A stretch of 64,000 nucleotides of DNA from Granulosicoccus sp036478595 (GCA_036478595.1 JAZGEF010000045.1:24489-88488); one strand, 5' to 3'; shown: positions 17,483 to 26,700, counted from the first letter of the stretch. Notes: generated by a model not told the origin, from the sequence alone. Translations and numbers: made by a program.

Positions 17483-19078
17483 TCAGGCCGGGTTAAGAAT
17501 CATATCGGCGGCTTTTTCGCCGATCATAATAGTGGGTGCGTTGGTGTTGCCAGACACTATCTCGGGCATTATAGAGGCATCGGCAATGCGTAGGTTCTTG
17601 ACTTTGTTCACTCTAAGTTGGGCATCCACAACAGCATTGCTATCGCTACCCATGCGGCAAGTGCTGGTTGGGTGGTAAATAGTGTTAGCAATTTCTCGTG
17701 CTTGTTGTAGCAGCTCTTCATCTGTCTGTGCCGCACTATCGGGTAGATGTTCAGCGGCAATGTGAGGGCGCATGGCGTCGGTTGCCATGATTTTTCTGAC
17801 ATGCTTAATCGATTCCACTGCAGTTTGGCGGTCAAGATCAGTGGATAAATAGTTGGGAGTAATTAACGGATGTTGTAATGGGTCAGCTGATTGTATGCGG
17901 ATGTGCCCGCGGCTCTCTGGCCGTAGTTGGCATACCGATGCAGTGATCGCTGAAAAGGGATGCAGCCCTTCGCCGGGTGAGTCAGCGCTGAGTGGCTGAA
18001 AGTGATATTGAATATCAGGGCGTTCATTAGCTAACTTTGTGCGGCAGAATGCGTACACTTGGCTTGCAGCCATGCTTAGCGGGCCGCTTCTACGCATGAC
18101 GTATTCGATACCCGCTCTGGTTTTTTGGAAAATATTTGAAAGCTCATCATTGAGTGTATTAGGTTTTGTCGTTTTATAGACCGTTCGCAGTTGCAAGTGA
18201 TCCTGTAGGTTTTCGCCCACATCGCGAGCGTCTGCAATGACGTCAATCCCGTGTTGTTTTAGTAGTGCGGACGGGCCCACACCTGAGAGTTGTAACAGTT
18301 GTGGCGAATTGATTGCGCCACCACAGAGGATGATTTCTTTGCTGGCATGAAGTGTTTCTGGCTTACCTTTTTTTAAAAACTCGACACTTTTTGCGGTTTG
18401 ATCTTCAAACAAAATTTTTGTCGCTTGCGAATTTGTGAGCACCTGCAAATTGTTGCGACTACGCGCAGGTTTTAGATACGCTACCGCTGTGCTGCAACGC
18501 CTGCCTTTGTGTGCAGTTAATTGGTAGTAGCCAACCCCTTCTTGATCGTAGCCGTTGATATCGGCAGACGCTGGTGTCCCTGTTTCCACAACACCATTAA
18601 TGAAATCATCGCAGATGTCGCGTTTGAAGGTCATGTCACTCACGTGCAAGGGGCCGTCGGTGCCGTGATAATCATCGCCACCGCGAGATTGGTTCTCTGC
18701 TTTTTTAAAATATGGCAGCACGTCTTGGTATGACCAGCCATTGCATCCTAATTCTGCCCATCGATCGTAGTCTTGGCGCTGGCCTCGGACGTAGAGCAAG
18801 CCATTAATCGAGCTACTGCCGCCAAGCACTCTGCCACGGGGCCACTTCAGGGTGCGATCATTGATGCCGGGATCGGCTTGAGTGGTATAGCACCAATCTG
18901 TGGCGGGATGATGCATGGTTTTAAAGTAACCAACGGGCACGTGGATCCACGGATTCCAGTCGCTTGGGCCAGCTTCCAGCAAGGCTACTTGATGTTTCCC
19001 GTCAGCACTGAGCCGATTTGCGAGCACACAGCCTGCTGATCCGGCACCAATAACGATGTAATCGACTGTGTTTGTCAT
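17483..19078 (-). CDS. GMC-family FAD oxidoreductase (choline/alcohol dehydrogenase type)
   Basis: 531 residues. The N-terminal FAD motif IVIGAGSAGCVLANRLS, the GMC signature 1 region (GRVLGGSSSINGLLYVRG), signature 2 (GGAINSPQLLQLSGVGP), the catalytic histidine motif IYHPTSTCRMG and the C-terminal GNTNAPTIMIGEKAA are all present. Closest in style to BetA choline dehydrogenase and AlkJ alcohol dehydrogenase. It oxidises an alcohol to an aldehyde, possibly at the membrane. Substrate is not readable from sequence. It precedes pta on the same transcript. Confidence 0.92.
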   Translation of the reverse strand: MTNTVDYIVIGAGSAGCVLANRLSADGKHQVALLEAGPSDWNPWIHVPVGYFKTMHHPATDWCYTTQADPGINDRTLKWPRGRVLGGSSSINGLLYVRGQRQDYDRWAELGCNGWSYQDVLPYFKKAENQSRGGDDYHGTDGPLHVSDMTFKRDICDDFINGVVETGTPASADINGYDQEGVGYYQLTAHKGRRCSTAVAYLKPARSRNNLQVLTNSQATKILFEDQTAKSVEFLKKGKPETLHASKEIILCGGAINSPQLLQLSGVGPSALLKQHGIDVIADARDVGENLQDHLQLRTVYKTTKPNTLNDELSNIFQKTRAGIEYVMRRSGPLSMAASQVYAFCRTKLANERPDIQYHFQPLSADSPGEGLHPFSAITASVCQLRPESRGHIRIQSADPLQHPLITPNYLSTDLDRQTAVESIKHVRKIMATDAMRPHIAAEHLPDSAAQTDEELLQQAREIANTIYHPTSTCRMGSDSNAVVDAQLRVNKVKNLRIADASIMPEIVSGNTNAPTIMIGEKAADMILNPA

Positions 19079-19240
19079 GTTCGAGTAATATATTCAATAC
19101 GGATCGACGAAAGCCTTTGGTCATTCTACAACTGTTTCGTACTGGGTTATTATGGGCTTACTGCAAATATAAATTGATAAGCTGTTGTACGCCAATAATT
19201 CCAAGTCAATGATCAATTCCAGTTCCGAGCTAGAATCGCT

Positions 19241-20320
19241 ATGAGTCAGTATTGGTCATCATTGCTGTCGCAGCTGAGCCCTTATGTGCCTGGGGAGCAG
19301 CGTAGTGGCGAGAATATCGTGAAGCTCAACACTAATGAAAATCCATATCCCCCTAGCAAGCAGGTGATACAGGCAATTTCCGACGTCGATGGCACTCAAT
19401 TGCGTCGTTACCCCGAGCCTGCCTCCCAAAGCTTGCGCATTGCACTGGCGCAGTACCATGACCTTGATGCTGCCCAGGTGTTTGTGGGTAATGGTTCTGA
19501 CGAAGTGCTGGCCTTAGCGTTTATGGCGTTCTTTACGAATGCTCAGCCATTAGTATTTCCGGCAATTACATACAGTTTTTATCCCGTCTACTGCAAACTT
19601 TATAAAATTCCTTTTATTGAATTACCCATGCACGATGATTTTTCAATTGATTGGTCGGGGTTACCTAAACAAATAGGCGGTATCGTTTTTCCCAACCCCA
19701 ATGCGCCAACAGGCCTTGCATGCTCTATCACCCACATTGAAAATCTGCTTGCTAATAATCCAGCAAAAGTTGTATTGATTGATGAAGCCTATATTGATTT
19801 TGGTGCGCAAAGCGCTGTTTCTCTTGTTGATCGGTATCCCAATTTGTTAGTGACGCAAACGTTTTCAAAAGGGCGGTCATTGGCAGGAATGCGTATAGGT
19901 GCTGCTTTTGGCCATAAGGATTTAATTGCTGGGCTTGATCGAGTTAAAAATTCATTTAACTCGTACCCGCTGGATGTGGTTGCAGAAAATGCAGCGCTTG
20001 CAAGCTTGCAAGACGAATCCTATCATCGTGAGCATGTTAATAAAATTATTGCGAGCCGCGAGTGGCTAATTGAGCAACTTGAAGCGCGAGATTTCGACGT
20101 TTTACCATCCGCTGCCAATTTTGTATTTGCAGCACCTCGCCACGTTAGCGCAAAACAACTGCACCTGCATCTCAATAGTTGCGACATTCTAGTGCGCTAT
20201 TGGGATAAGCCCTTGCTGCACGATTGGCTGCGTATTTCTATTGGTAACGCTGATGAGCTTCAGCAGCTGATTAGCGCGATAGATCAAACACAAGGTTTAA
20301 ACGGGGATGACGCTCTCTGA
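19241..20320 (+). CDS. hisC: Histidinol-phosphate aminotransferase
   Basis: PLP-dependent class II aminotransferase, 359 residues, for the seventh step of histidine synthesis. PLP lysine is Lys210 in TQTFSKGRSLAGMRIG, with the NPNAPTG motif near residue 152 and the aspartate of VLIDEAYIDF at about 181. It stands apart from other his genes. A related role with aromatic amino acids cannot be excluded because members of this family vary in specificity. Confidence 0.92.
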   Translation: MSQYWSSLLSQLSPYVPGEQRSGENIVKLNTNENPYPPSKQVIQAISDVDGTQLRRYPEPASQSLRIALAQYHDLDAAQVFVGNGSDEVLALAFMAFFTNAQPLVFPAITYSFYPVYCKLYKIPFIELPMHDDFSIDWSGLPKQIGGIVFPNPNAPTGLACSITHIENLLANNPAKVVLIDEAYIDFGAQSAVSLVDRYPNLLVTQTFSKGRSLAGMRIGAAFGHKDLIAGLDRVKNSFNSYPLDVVAENAALASLQDESYHREHVNKIIASREWLIEQLEARDFDVLPSAANFVFAAPRHVSAKQLHLHLNSCDILVRYWDKPLLHDWLRISIGNADELQQLISAIDQTQGLNGDDAL

Positions 20321-20335
20321 GCGAATTTGCAGCAC

Positions 20336-21361
20336 ATGAAATTTAAATTTCTTAATGGCTATTTAGCGATACACCTATTGCTAGGCTTTAACCTTGTTAT
20401 CGCAGATGATACAGGCCTCAGTGGTGCGATCACTAACGTGGCTACTAACGAGGATCAAAACTCGGGGTCGACACTATTTTCCAGCGTTGGCTCGGTAGTA
20501 GATGGGGCCCACGACAGCGTCAACACCCGCTTCAAGAGTTTTGTTATTCAAGTTGATGATTTTATCGGTTCTGCGCAAAGCGATGGCAGTATCAACAAAA
20601 GCTGGGCAAGGGTGCGCGTTGATACCATAAAAACCGCTATTGGCGAAACTGAGTTTAAGGCCAAGGTCAAACTACGATTGGTGCTCCCGCAATCAGAAAA
20701 ACGTTTTCGATTGTTGCTCAGCTCTGGTGACGACGACCAATCGGTTGCTGGTACCGATACCGTTCAAAGACAGCAGCTAGAAAAAGACGACGAAGAAGTA
20801 GCCCTGGCGTTGCGATTTTTACGCAAAGTGCGGGAGCGTAGTAGCGTAAAATTTGATGTCGGTATAAGGTCGCGCGATAGTAAGGTTCAATTGTTTGGGC
20901 GCATTGGCGCTGTAGCTGAAAAACCACTAAACGACATCTGGACACTCACTACCAGTAATGATTTGTACCATTACCGCTCCTCGGGTTATGAAAATAGATT
21001 GAAGCTGGCTTTTCAACGTCTATTTTATAAAAGCGATCGATTGTACTTTCGTAATTCGACTGAAATCAGATGGTTAAACGGTGATAAGGGCGCTAGCATC
21101 GGTGGTATTGCTGGCATCTATGCCGATCGTGGGCCCAAATCTGCCTATGCCTTTGAAGTGCTGGGCAGTGCTATTACCTCTAAAAACGATGGCGCGAAGA
21201 ATTACTATCAAGGTACCGAGATTAGAGTGCGTATTAGGCGCAATGCGTTCAGGCCCTGGTTGTATTTCGAAGTGTGGCCTAACATAAGTTGGTCCGAAAG
21301 TAACAATTACAAGCGTGCCTACGGTGGTAGGATTAGGGTCGAAATGAACTTTGGCAGATGA
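20336..21361 (+). CDS. Probable outer membrane beta-barrel protein
   Basis: 341 residues. ATG 20336 begins a typical signal peptide (KFKFLNGYLAIHLLLGFNLVIADD). The mature part has alternating strands rich in arginine, aromatic and polar residues (RLYFRNSTEIRWLN, PWLYFEVWPNISW) and ends in a strand (GGRIRVEMNFGR), as barrels do. I do not recognise a family. It starts 15 bases after hisC, so it may share the transcript by position only. Confidence 0.7.
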   Translation: MKFKFLNGYLAIHLLLGFNLVIADDTGLSGAITNVATNEDQNSGSTLFSSVGSVVDGAHDSVNTRFKSFVIQVDDFIGSAQSDGSINKSWARVRVDTIKTAIGETEFKAKVKLRLVLPQSEKRFRLLLSSGDDDQSVAGTDTVQRQQLEKDDEEVALALRFLRKVRERSSVKFDVGIRSRDSKVQLFGRIGAVAEKPLNDIWTLTTSNDLYHYRSSGYENRLKLAFQRLFYKSDRLYFRNSTEIRWLNGDKGASIGGIAGIYADRGPKSAYAFEVLGSAITSKNDGAKNYYQGTEIRVRIRRNAFRPWLYFEVWPNISWSESNNYKRAYGGRIRVEMNFGR

Positions 21362-21428
21362 TCAGCATTGATTCGGCTATAGTATTGAACGGATACAATT
21401 GCAAGCCAGTTTGCCGGCCAAGAGCGCA

Positions 21429-22088
21429 ATGAAACTCATATGTATTAGCGACACCCACGGTGATCACATTGAAGTACAGCTGCCTGATGGCGATGTACTG
21501 CTGCACGCCGGGGATATTACAGGGCACGGCACCAAGGCCGACTATAGTGACTTCCTAGATTGGTTTGCTGCTCAGCCACATGAGCACAAAGTATTTATTG
21601 CTGGCAATCACGATACCTTCCTTGAAGAGCAACCGGACACGGCATTACAAATGGCAACTGATGCCGGTGTTCATTACCTTAATGATTCGGGTATCGAGAT
21701 CGATGGCATTCGTTTTTGGGGCTGCCCGATCACGCCGCGTTTTTTTACTTGGGCATTTATGCGTGACCCAGGCAAAGATATTGAAAAGCACTGGGATCTC
21801 ATTCCACAAGGTACCGATGTGCTTGTGACGCACGGGCCACCGCTCGGGATATTAGATGAGGTGCAACGTACGCCTGAAGCGACTGAGCCAACTGGCTCCG
21901 ATTCACTGCTTGATCGCATTCTCAACATAAAACCGCAGTATCATATTTTTGGTCATATTCACGAATGTTATGGTAGGGCTAGTTTTATGCAAGTTGAATT
22001 TGCTAACGTCAGCACAATGAACCGTTTTTACAAAATTGAAAACGAGGCTGTGGTGTTGGATGTCTACCCAAGAAAAAGCGAAAGCTAA
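21429..22088 (+). CDS. Calcineurin-like metallophosphoesterase
   Basis: 219 residues. Metal-binding motifs of the family are in order: ISDTHGD (residue 6 on), LLHAGDITG (about 29), GNHD (about 60), THGPP (about 139) and FGHIHE (about 182). It is cytoplasmic. ATG 21429 is preferred because the metal motif DTHGD then sits at residue 8, as usual. Similar proteins are annotated as phosphoesterases of the MPPED1/2 type. Substrate unknown. Confidence 0.9.
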   Translation: MKLICISDTHGDHIEVQLPDGDVLLHAGDITGHGTKADYSDFLDWFAAQPHEHKVFIAGNHDTFLEEQPDTALQMATDAGVHYLNDSGIEIDGIRFWGCPITPRFFTWAFMRDPGKDIEKHWDLIPQGTDVLVTHGPPLGILDEVQRTPEATEPTGSDSLLDRILNIKPQYHIFGHIHECYGRASFMQVEFANVSTMNRFYKIENEAVVLDVYPRKSES

Positions 22089-22133
22089 TTGTTATTCAAC
22101 CAATCGCTCAAACACAACACAAAGGCAAACGAC

Positions 22134-22721
22134 ATGACAAATCATTTACGCAATCTTGTTGCGCTCGTTATTACCGTTGTCATGAGCAGTATATCTATCG
22201 CGCAAACGGTTGAAGAATCCGCAGAGGCATGCAGTGAGGCTGCGCGGCTTATCAAAGAAGACAAGCTTGACGATGCTTTGGATGAGGCGAATTGGTGTTT
22301 GGAAGGCCTCAAGCAGCTCAAGCAATCTAAAACTCTTGCGGTACTGCCAGATGAAGTAAACGGTTTTGTTGGCAGTGAAGTTAGCAGTAATAGCCTATTG
22401 GGTATGACGACAATGGAGCGTACATATCAACAAGGCGACACCAGTGTGCTGGTGTCCATGATGAGCGTTGAGGGCGATGGTGGTGGCTTCGCAGCCATTG
22501 CTGCGATGGGCATGAGCTTAGGCTCTGCAGGCAAAAAATACCGTGTCCAAAAACGCACGGTCGTTGACAACAGCACTGCTAGTGGCAAGGCTGAGTACAT
22601 AGTTCAAATGAAAAGCGGTGGCATGATAAACGTCTCTTCAAAAACGCTAGGGTCTGAAACGGTTTTAGATTTTATTAGAGCCTTTCCGATTAAGGATATC
22701 GATGAGGCTTTAGGCAGGTAG
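22134..22721 (+). CDS. Exported protein of unknown function
   Basis: 195 residues from ATG 22134, chosen because it gives a proper signal peptide (NLVALVITVVMSSISIAQ) and follows AAAGGC. The mature part starts with a helical pair containing two cysteines (EACSEAARL, NWCLEGLK) that could form a disulfide, then an alpha/beta domain with a glycine-rich stretch (GDGGGFAAIAAMG). I recognise no family. It converges on dsbA across a REP-like hairpin. Confidence 0.7.
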   Translation: MTNHLRNLVALVITVVMSSISIAQTVEESAEACSEAARLIKEDKLDDALDEANWCLEGLKQLKQSKTLAVLPDEVNGFVGSEVSSNSLLGMTTMERTYQQGDTSVLVSMMSVEGDGGGFAAIAAMGMSLGSAGKKYRVQKRTVVDNSTASGKAEYIVQMKSGGMINVSSKTLGSETVLDFIRAFPIKDIDEALGR

Positions 22722-22733
22722 TTATTGGATAAT

Positions 22734-22784
22734 GTCATCCCCGCGCATTAGGCATTGATAGTAATGCGCCTTCGCGGGAATGAC
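22734..22784. repeat. REP-like inverted repeat between convergent genes
   Basis: Long imperfect hairpin: GTCATCCCCGCG at the left end and CGCGGGAATGAC at the right match in 11 of 12 positions, with an inner perfect pair CGCATTA / TAATGCG. The GTCATTCCCGCG end is the common form of repetitive extragenic palindromes mobilised by REP-associated transposases. Lying between two convergent genes, it could also serve as a terminator for both. Confidence 0.7.
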
Positions 22785-22793
22785 AATCGGTAA

Positions 22794-23438
22794 CTATTCT
22801 GCAGCGATATTCATCGCTTTGCGTTCAACTTCGACGCGATCATTAATTACGTTGATCATACCTCCGTTTCCGTCAGCTAGCCGCGAACCCGTGCGGTATT
22901 TACCGTTGATCAGAATGGCGGGTACGCCGTTGATACCAGCGCCCTTTGCTAATAGCATTGCTCGCTTGAGCTTGCCTTCAACAGCAAAAGATTTCATCGT
23001 TTTAAGAAATTTTTCTTTGTCCATACCCAGGCCAGCTGCTAGTTCGGCAATAGCTTCTGGTTTGCGCATGCGTTTTTTATTTTCGTGTATCGCAGTAAAC
23101 ATGGCTTCAACAAATTCTTGCTCAAAGCCCAGCAGTTGTGCTGCATAAAAGCCACGAGAGTGACTTTCCCAGGACGAGTTCAAAGGTGGGGCCTCACGAA
23201 CGAATTTTACGTAATCGGGCTTATCAGCTTTCCACGCTTCAATTGCGGGTTCAAACTGGTGGCAGTGAGGGCAACCTAGCCAGAAGAACTCAAGCACTTC
23301 AACTTTTTCGCTGTCCGCCGTGTTTTGTGGTGGATCGACAATCGCAAATGGCGCGGCTGTACTGATGCTGGCATAAGTTGTCAGCATCAAACCAAAGGCT
23401 GCAAATTTGAATGCATTAGTGATTCGGTTCGAAATCAT
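22794..23438 (-). CDS. dsbA: Thiol:disulfide interchange protein DsbA
   Basis: Periplasmic disulfide-forming oxidase, 214 residues. Signal peptide (residues 1-28, cut near STAA), thioredoxin-like fold with active site Cys56-Pro-His-Cys59 in FFWLGCPHC, and the cis-proline loop GINGVPA. It lies downstream of cytochrome c4 on the same strand, the order usual in pseudomonad-like genomes. It receives electrons from substrate proteins and passes them to DsbB, not in this window. Confidence 0.96.
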   Translation of the reverse strand: MISNRITNAFKFAAFGLMLTTYASISTAAPFAIVDPPQNTADSEKVEVLEFFWLGCPHCHQFEPAIEAWKADKPDYVKFVREAPPLNSSWESHSRGFYAAQLLGFEQEFVEAMFTAIHENKKRMRKPEAIAELAAGLGMDKEKFLKTMKSFAVEGKLKRAMLLAKGAGINGVPAILINGKYRTGSRLADGNGGMINVINDRVEVERKAMNIAAE

Positions 23439-23615
23439 GTGTTTATTAGCTCCGTATGGGTATCTATTCAGACTGGGTGTCTTTATTAGAGTTCAATAGC
23501 CGGGGTGTGGCTTAAACCTTATGTCACGCAATCCCCATGCCTAGCGCTTATCTTAGGCGTTCAAGCCAGATCCAGGCTGAATGTGGGGCTGAAAATGCTC
23601 CAAAAAGTGGGACAG

Positions 23616-23640
23616 GTGGCACATCTCCGCGATGTGCCAC
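23616..23640 (-). terminator. Hairpin downstream of cytochrome c4
   Basis: Perfect 10-base stem GTGGCACATC (23616-23620 and on) with GATGTGCCAC (23631-23640) and a 5-base loop, 16 bases after the cytochrome stop codon in the direction of transcription. A run of five T follows about ten bases later on the minus strand, further than usual, so it is a probable rather than a classical terminator. Confidence 0.55.
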
Positions 23641-23655
23641 ACAGTACAGGGTTAG

Positions 23656-24285
23656 CTAGTGCAGGCCAGATATGTAGTTGGCAACTGCAGCGATTTCGTC
23701 ATCAGACAAGCGCTTCGCAATTGATCGCATCATTTCACCCGCATCGTTGGCACGAGTGCCAGCGCGAAAATGCGTAAGCTGCTCAATAATGTATGCAGAG
23801 TTCTGCCCAGCTAGTGCTGGAAAGCCAGCTGCTGGGTTGCCGCTGCCGTTGGGGCCGTGGCAGCCCATGCACCCAGGGATGCCTACTGCGGTGACACCAC
23901 CGCGAAAGATGTCTTCGCCGGCTTTGAGGTTTTCTTCGCTGGCGATGCCTTTAACTACTGGAAGGCTTGCATAGTAGGCGGCTATATCCAGAATGCCTTG
24001 ATCAGTCAGGGCTGCGGCCATGCCTGCCATTACGGCGTTCTCTCGTATGCCTTCGCGAAACTCAGTGATCTGTTTGGCGGTGTAGGATGCGTGCTGGCCA
24101 CCCAAATTAGGATAGTTAGGCACTAAAGCCTTGCCGTCGGCACCGTGGCAACTGCCACAAACGGCTGCTGCGGCCTCGCCCGCTGCTGCATCACCGACGA
24201 CGACATCGGCATCACTGTTTGTTGCGCGTGCAGAGCCTGCAATTAAAAGGCACAGCATCAATGCCGCATTGGTCAGCTTTTTCAT
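23656..24285 (-). CDS. Cytochrome c4 (dihaem)
   Basis: Periplasmic electron carrier of 209 residues with a signal peptide (LMLCLLIAGSARA) and two class I haem sites: Cys43-x2-Cys46-His47 (CGSCHGADG) and a second CMGCHGPNG near residue 137. The distal methionine regions are visible in each half. A strong ribosome site (GGAGG) precedes ATG. It feeds electrons to terminal oxidases. It is divergent from engB, with dsbA downstream. Confidence 0.93.
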   Translation of the reverse strand: MKKLTNAALMLCLLIAGSARATNSDADVVVGDAAAGEAAAAVCGSCHGADGKALVPNYPNLGGQHASYTAKQITEFREGIRENAVMAGMAAALTDQGILDIAAYYASLPVVKGIASEENLKAGEDIFRGGVTAVGIPGCMGCHGPNGSGNPAAGFPALAGQNSAYIIEQLTHFRAGTRANDAGEMMRSIAKRLSDDEIAAVANYISGLH

Positions 24286-24391
24286 TAAACCTCCAGAAAA
24301 CCGTATAGAAAGTAGTTAGACTCTGGCCTTTGTCGGCCAAGTTAAGAGCTGATTTTAGCAGACTGTCGTCCACTGCCAGAGTTCGTATCGA

Positions 24392-25000
24392 ATGAACCCC
24401 ATCTATTTTTCAGCTGAATTTGAATGCAGCTCCGATAAAGTGCAAATATGTCCGCCGTCGGAGGCGGAAGTTGCCTTTGCTGGGCGCTCGAATGCGGGCA
24501 AGTCTAGTGCGATCAATACACTCACGCGTAACGGAAAATTGGCACGAACGGGTAAAACACCTGGGCGCACGCAGCTGATCAATCATTTTTTAGTATCAGG
24601 GGGGCATTATTTAGTGGATCTGCCAGGGTATGGCTACGCCGCGGTATCCAAGTCAAAGCAAAAAGCTTGGCAGTCGGCCATGGTTAATTATTTAACACGC
24701 CGAGAATCACTGAAAGGGTTGGTCATTGTGATGGATATTCGCCGGCCGCTACAAGATAGTGATTGGCAGATGATCGAAATCCAGCAGCAGAGCCAAGCTG
24801 AGCTGCACGTGCTATTGACCAAATCCGACAAGCTATCCAAGAATGCTGCGCGTAGTACGCTAATGAGGGTCGGCAATGAGCTGGAACAAGCGGGTGTTGA
24901 AGCCACAGTGCAAGATTTCTCTGCGCTAAAACACGAAGGCCTCGATGATTGTCATGCTGTTCTCGATTCTTGGCTGTTTGATAAGCCGCTTCCGGTCTGA
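24392..25000 (+). CDS. engB: Ribosome biogenesis GTP-binding protein EngB/YsxC
   Basis: Essential GTPase of 50S assembly, 202 residues. P-loop GRSNAGKSS at residues 31-39, the G2/G3 region (TGKTPGRTQLINHF, VDLPGYGYA) and G4 TKSDK are present. It sits divergently from cytochrome c4, with dsbA beyond, a conserved gammaproteobacterial arrangement that usually also has polA adjacent. A hairpin GGTGTTAC / GTAACACC (25031-25051) follows the stop codon without a T run. Confidence 0.96.
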   Translation: MNPIYFSAEFECSSDKVQICPPSEAEVAFAGRSNAGKSSAINTLTRNGKLARTGKTPGRTQLINHFLVSGGHYLVDLPGYGYAAVSKSKQKAWQSAMVNYLTRRESLKGLVIVMDIRRPLQDSDWQMIEIQQQSQAELHVLLTKSDKLSKNAARSTLMRVGNELEQAGVEATVQDFSALKHEGLDDCHAVLDSWLFDKPLPV

Positions 25001-25156
25001 TTCTCGTTTTGGTCCAATTGCTTGATTTTTGGTGTTACCTTTCGTAACACCGAGCCTCTTGCCACCCCGTAACAGCACTCTGGAATTTCCGTAATTTATC
25101 TATGTGGTTGATAAATAAAAAGAAACGTTTTACTTCTAGTGTTCATATTCAGCACA

Positions 25157-25253
25157 TATAATTGGGCGACGAACTTGGGTAAGGGCAGATGGCCAGCAAT
25201 CCAACGTTCAGCTATCTGGCTTCATGCCAGCACATCTGGCTTTATGCCAACAT
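25157..25253 (+). promoter_or_regulatory. Putative promoter and tandem operator-like repeat upstream of the ABC transporter
   Basis: A perfect -10 hexamer TATAAT is at 25157-25162; no good -35 is visible, so an activator may be needed. Downstream, two 20-base direct repeats lie end to end (25214-25233 and 25234-25253, 17 of 20 identical). Each has a dyad: CTGGC / GCCAG with a 5-base gap in the first, TGGC / GCCA in the second. The exact two-helical-turn spacing suggests a protein-binding site or a structured leader just before the binding-protein gene (ATG 25283). Confidence 0.45.
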
Positions 25254-25282
25254 TTATTTCCGCTTTGGAGGAGAACTAATAA

Positions 25283-26650
25283 ATGACTAAAAAAAATGAT
25301 CCAACTAGTGATTGGTCACGTCGTGACGTATTGAAAGCCAGTGCAGCAACCGCTGCGATTTCAGGCGCGCCACTATTTTTCACCCGTAATGCTTATGGTG
25401 CTGACTTCCTGAACAACCCAGGTGATTCAGGCTCTGTGACATTGGGTTTTAACGTTCCTCAGTCAGGCGCTTATGCTGACGAAGGTGCTGACGAACTACG
25501 CGCATACAAGCTAGCTGTTAAGCACCTTAACGGTGAAGGCGACGGCGGCATGATGAACACACTTCAGCCAAGCGCCCTTAAAGGCAACGGTATTCTTGGC
25601 AAGAAGGTTGAGTATGTAACGGGTGATACGCAAACTAAATCAGACGCAGCTCGTGCATCTGCCAAGCGTATGATCGAAAAAGATAAAGCGGTAATGATCA
25701 CTGGTGGTTCTTCATCGGGTGTTGCAATCGCCGTACAAGGTTTGTGTCAAGAAGCCGGTGTTATCTTTATGGCTGGTCTGACTCACTCAAATGATACAAC
25801 TGGTAAAGATAAAAAAGCTAACGGTTTCCGTCACTTCTTTAATGCATACATGTCTGGTGCGGCCCTTGGCCCTGTGCTTGAAAAAGAGTATGGCAAAGAG
25901 CGTAACGCTTATCATCTGACTGCTGACTACACTTGGGGTTGGACTCAAGAAGCGTCTATCCAGGCTTCAACTGAAAATATCGGTTGGAACACTGCAAGCA
26001 AAGTTAAAACGCCAGTTGGCGCAGGTGACTTCAGCCAGTACATCACTCCAGTACTAAATTCTGGTGCTGATACGCTGATCCTTAACCACTACGGTAAAGA
26101 CATGATCAACTCACTGACTCAAGCGGTGCAGTTTGGTTTACGTGACAAGCAAGTGAACGGTAAAGACTTCGTTATCATCGTTCCACTTTACTCGCGTCTA
26201 ATGGCTCAAGGTGCTGGCGAAAACGTTAAAGGCATCTACGGTTCAACTAACTGGCACTGGTCATTACAAGATGCCGGTTCTCAGGCGTTTGTTAAGTCGT
26301 TTGGTCAAGAGTATGGTTTCCCACCTTCACAGGCTGCTCACACTTGCTACGTACAAACGCTGCTTTATGCAGATGCTTGTGAACGCGCAGGTACTTTCGA
26401 GCCTTGCCAGGTTGGTGCAGCTCTTGAAGGCCACAAGTTCGACGGCATGGGTAACGGCCCAACTGAGTATCGTGCTGAAGATCACCAGTGCTTTAAGGAT
26501 GTACTCGTTGTACGTGGTGCTGAAAACCCAACTTCACAGTTTGATCTACTCGAAGTTGTTGAAGTGACTCCACGTGCTCAGGTTGAGTACGCGGTTGACC
26601 ACGAAATGTTCGCAGGTGGCGATTTAGGTTCGTGTAATAACGGCGCCTAA
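25283..26650 (+). CDS. Periplasmic substrate-binding protein of a branched-chain amino acid/amide ABC transporter
   Basis: 455 residues, type I periplasmic binding protein (LivJ/UrtA/FmdD-like). The N-terminus carries a twin-arginine signal (WSRRDVLKASAATAAISGAP), so it is exported folded by Tat. The ligand-binding fold has GGSSSGVA and the Venus-flytrap halves. Several cysteines (CQEAG, TCYVQT, ACERAG, FEPC, QCFKD) occur in the second half, more than usual. Strong GGAGG ribosome site before ATG 25283. It is the first gene of the five-gene transporter operon; ligand could be an amino acid, urea or short amide. Confidence 0.9.
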   Translation: MTKKNDPTSDWSRRDVLKASAATAAISGAPLFFTRNAYGADFLNNPGDSGSVTLGFNVPQSGAYADEGADELRAYKLAVKHLNGEGDGGMMNTLQPSALKGNGILGKKVEYVTGDTQTKSDAARASAKRMIEKDKAVMITGGSSSGVAIAVQGLCQEAGVIFMAGLTHSNDTTGKDKKANGFRHFFNAYMSGAALGPVLEKEYGKERNAYHLTADYTWGWTQEASIQASTENIGWNTASKVKTPVGAGDFSQYITPVLNSGADTLILNHYGKDMINSLTQAVQFGLRDKQVNGKDFVIIVPLYSRLMAQGAGENVKGIYGSTNWHWSLQDAGSQAFVKSFGQEYGFPPSQAAHTCYVQTLLYADACERAGTFEPCQVGAALEGHKFDGMGNGPTEYRAEDHQCFKDVLVVRGAENPTSQFDLLEVVEVTPRAQVEYAVDHEMFAGGDLGSCNNGA

Positions 26651-26672
26651 TTTGTTGGTTAGTTCAAGAAAG

Positions 26673-26700
26673 CCGGCCCTCAATAAGGGCCGGTTTTTTT
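26673..26700 (+). terminator. Intrinsic terminator after the binding-protein gene
   Basis: CCGGCCCT (26673-26680), loop CAATA, AGGGCCGG (26686-26693), then seven T. Clear Rho-independent structure. It sits inside the transporter operon, so it should cut most transcripts after the binding-protein gene and make that protein far more abundant than the membrane and ATPase parts. Confidence 0.92.
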
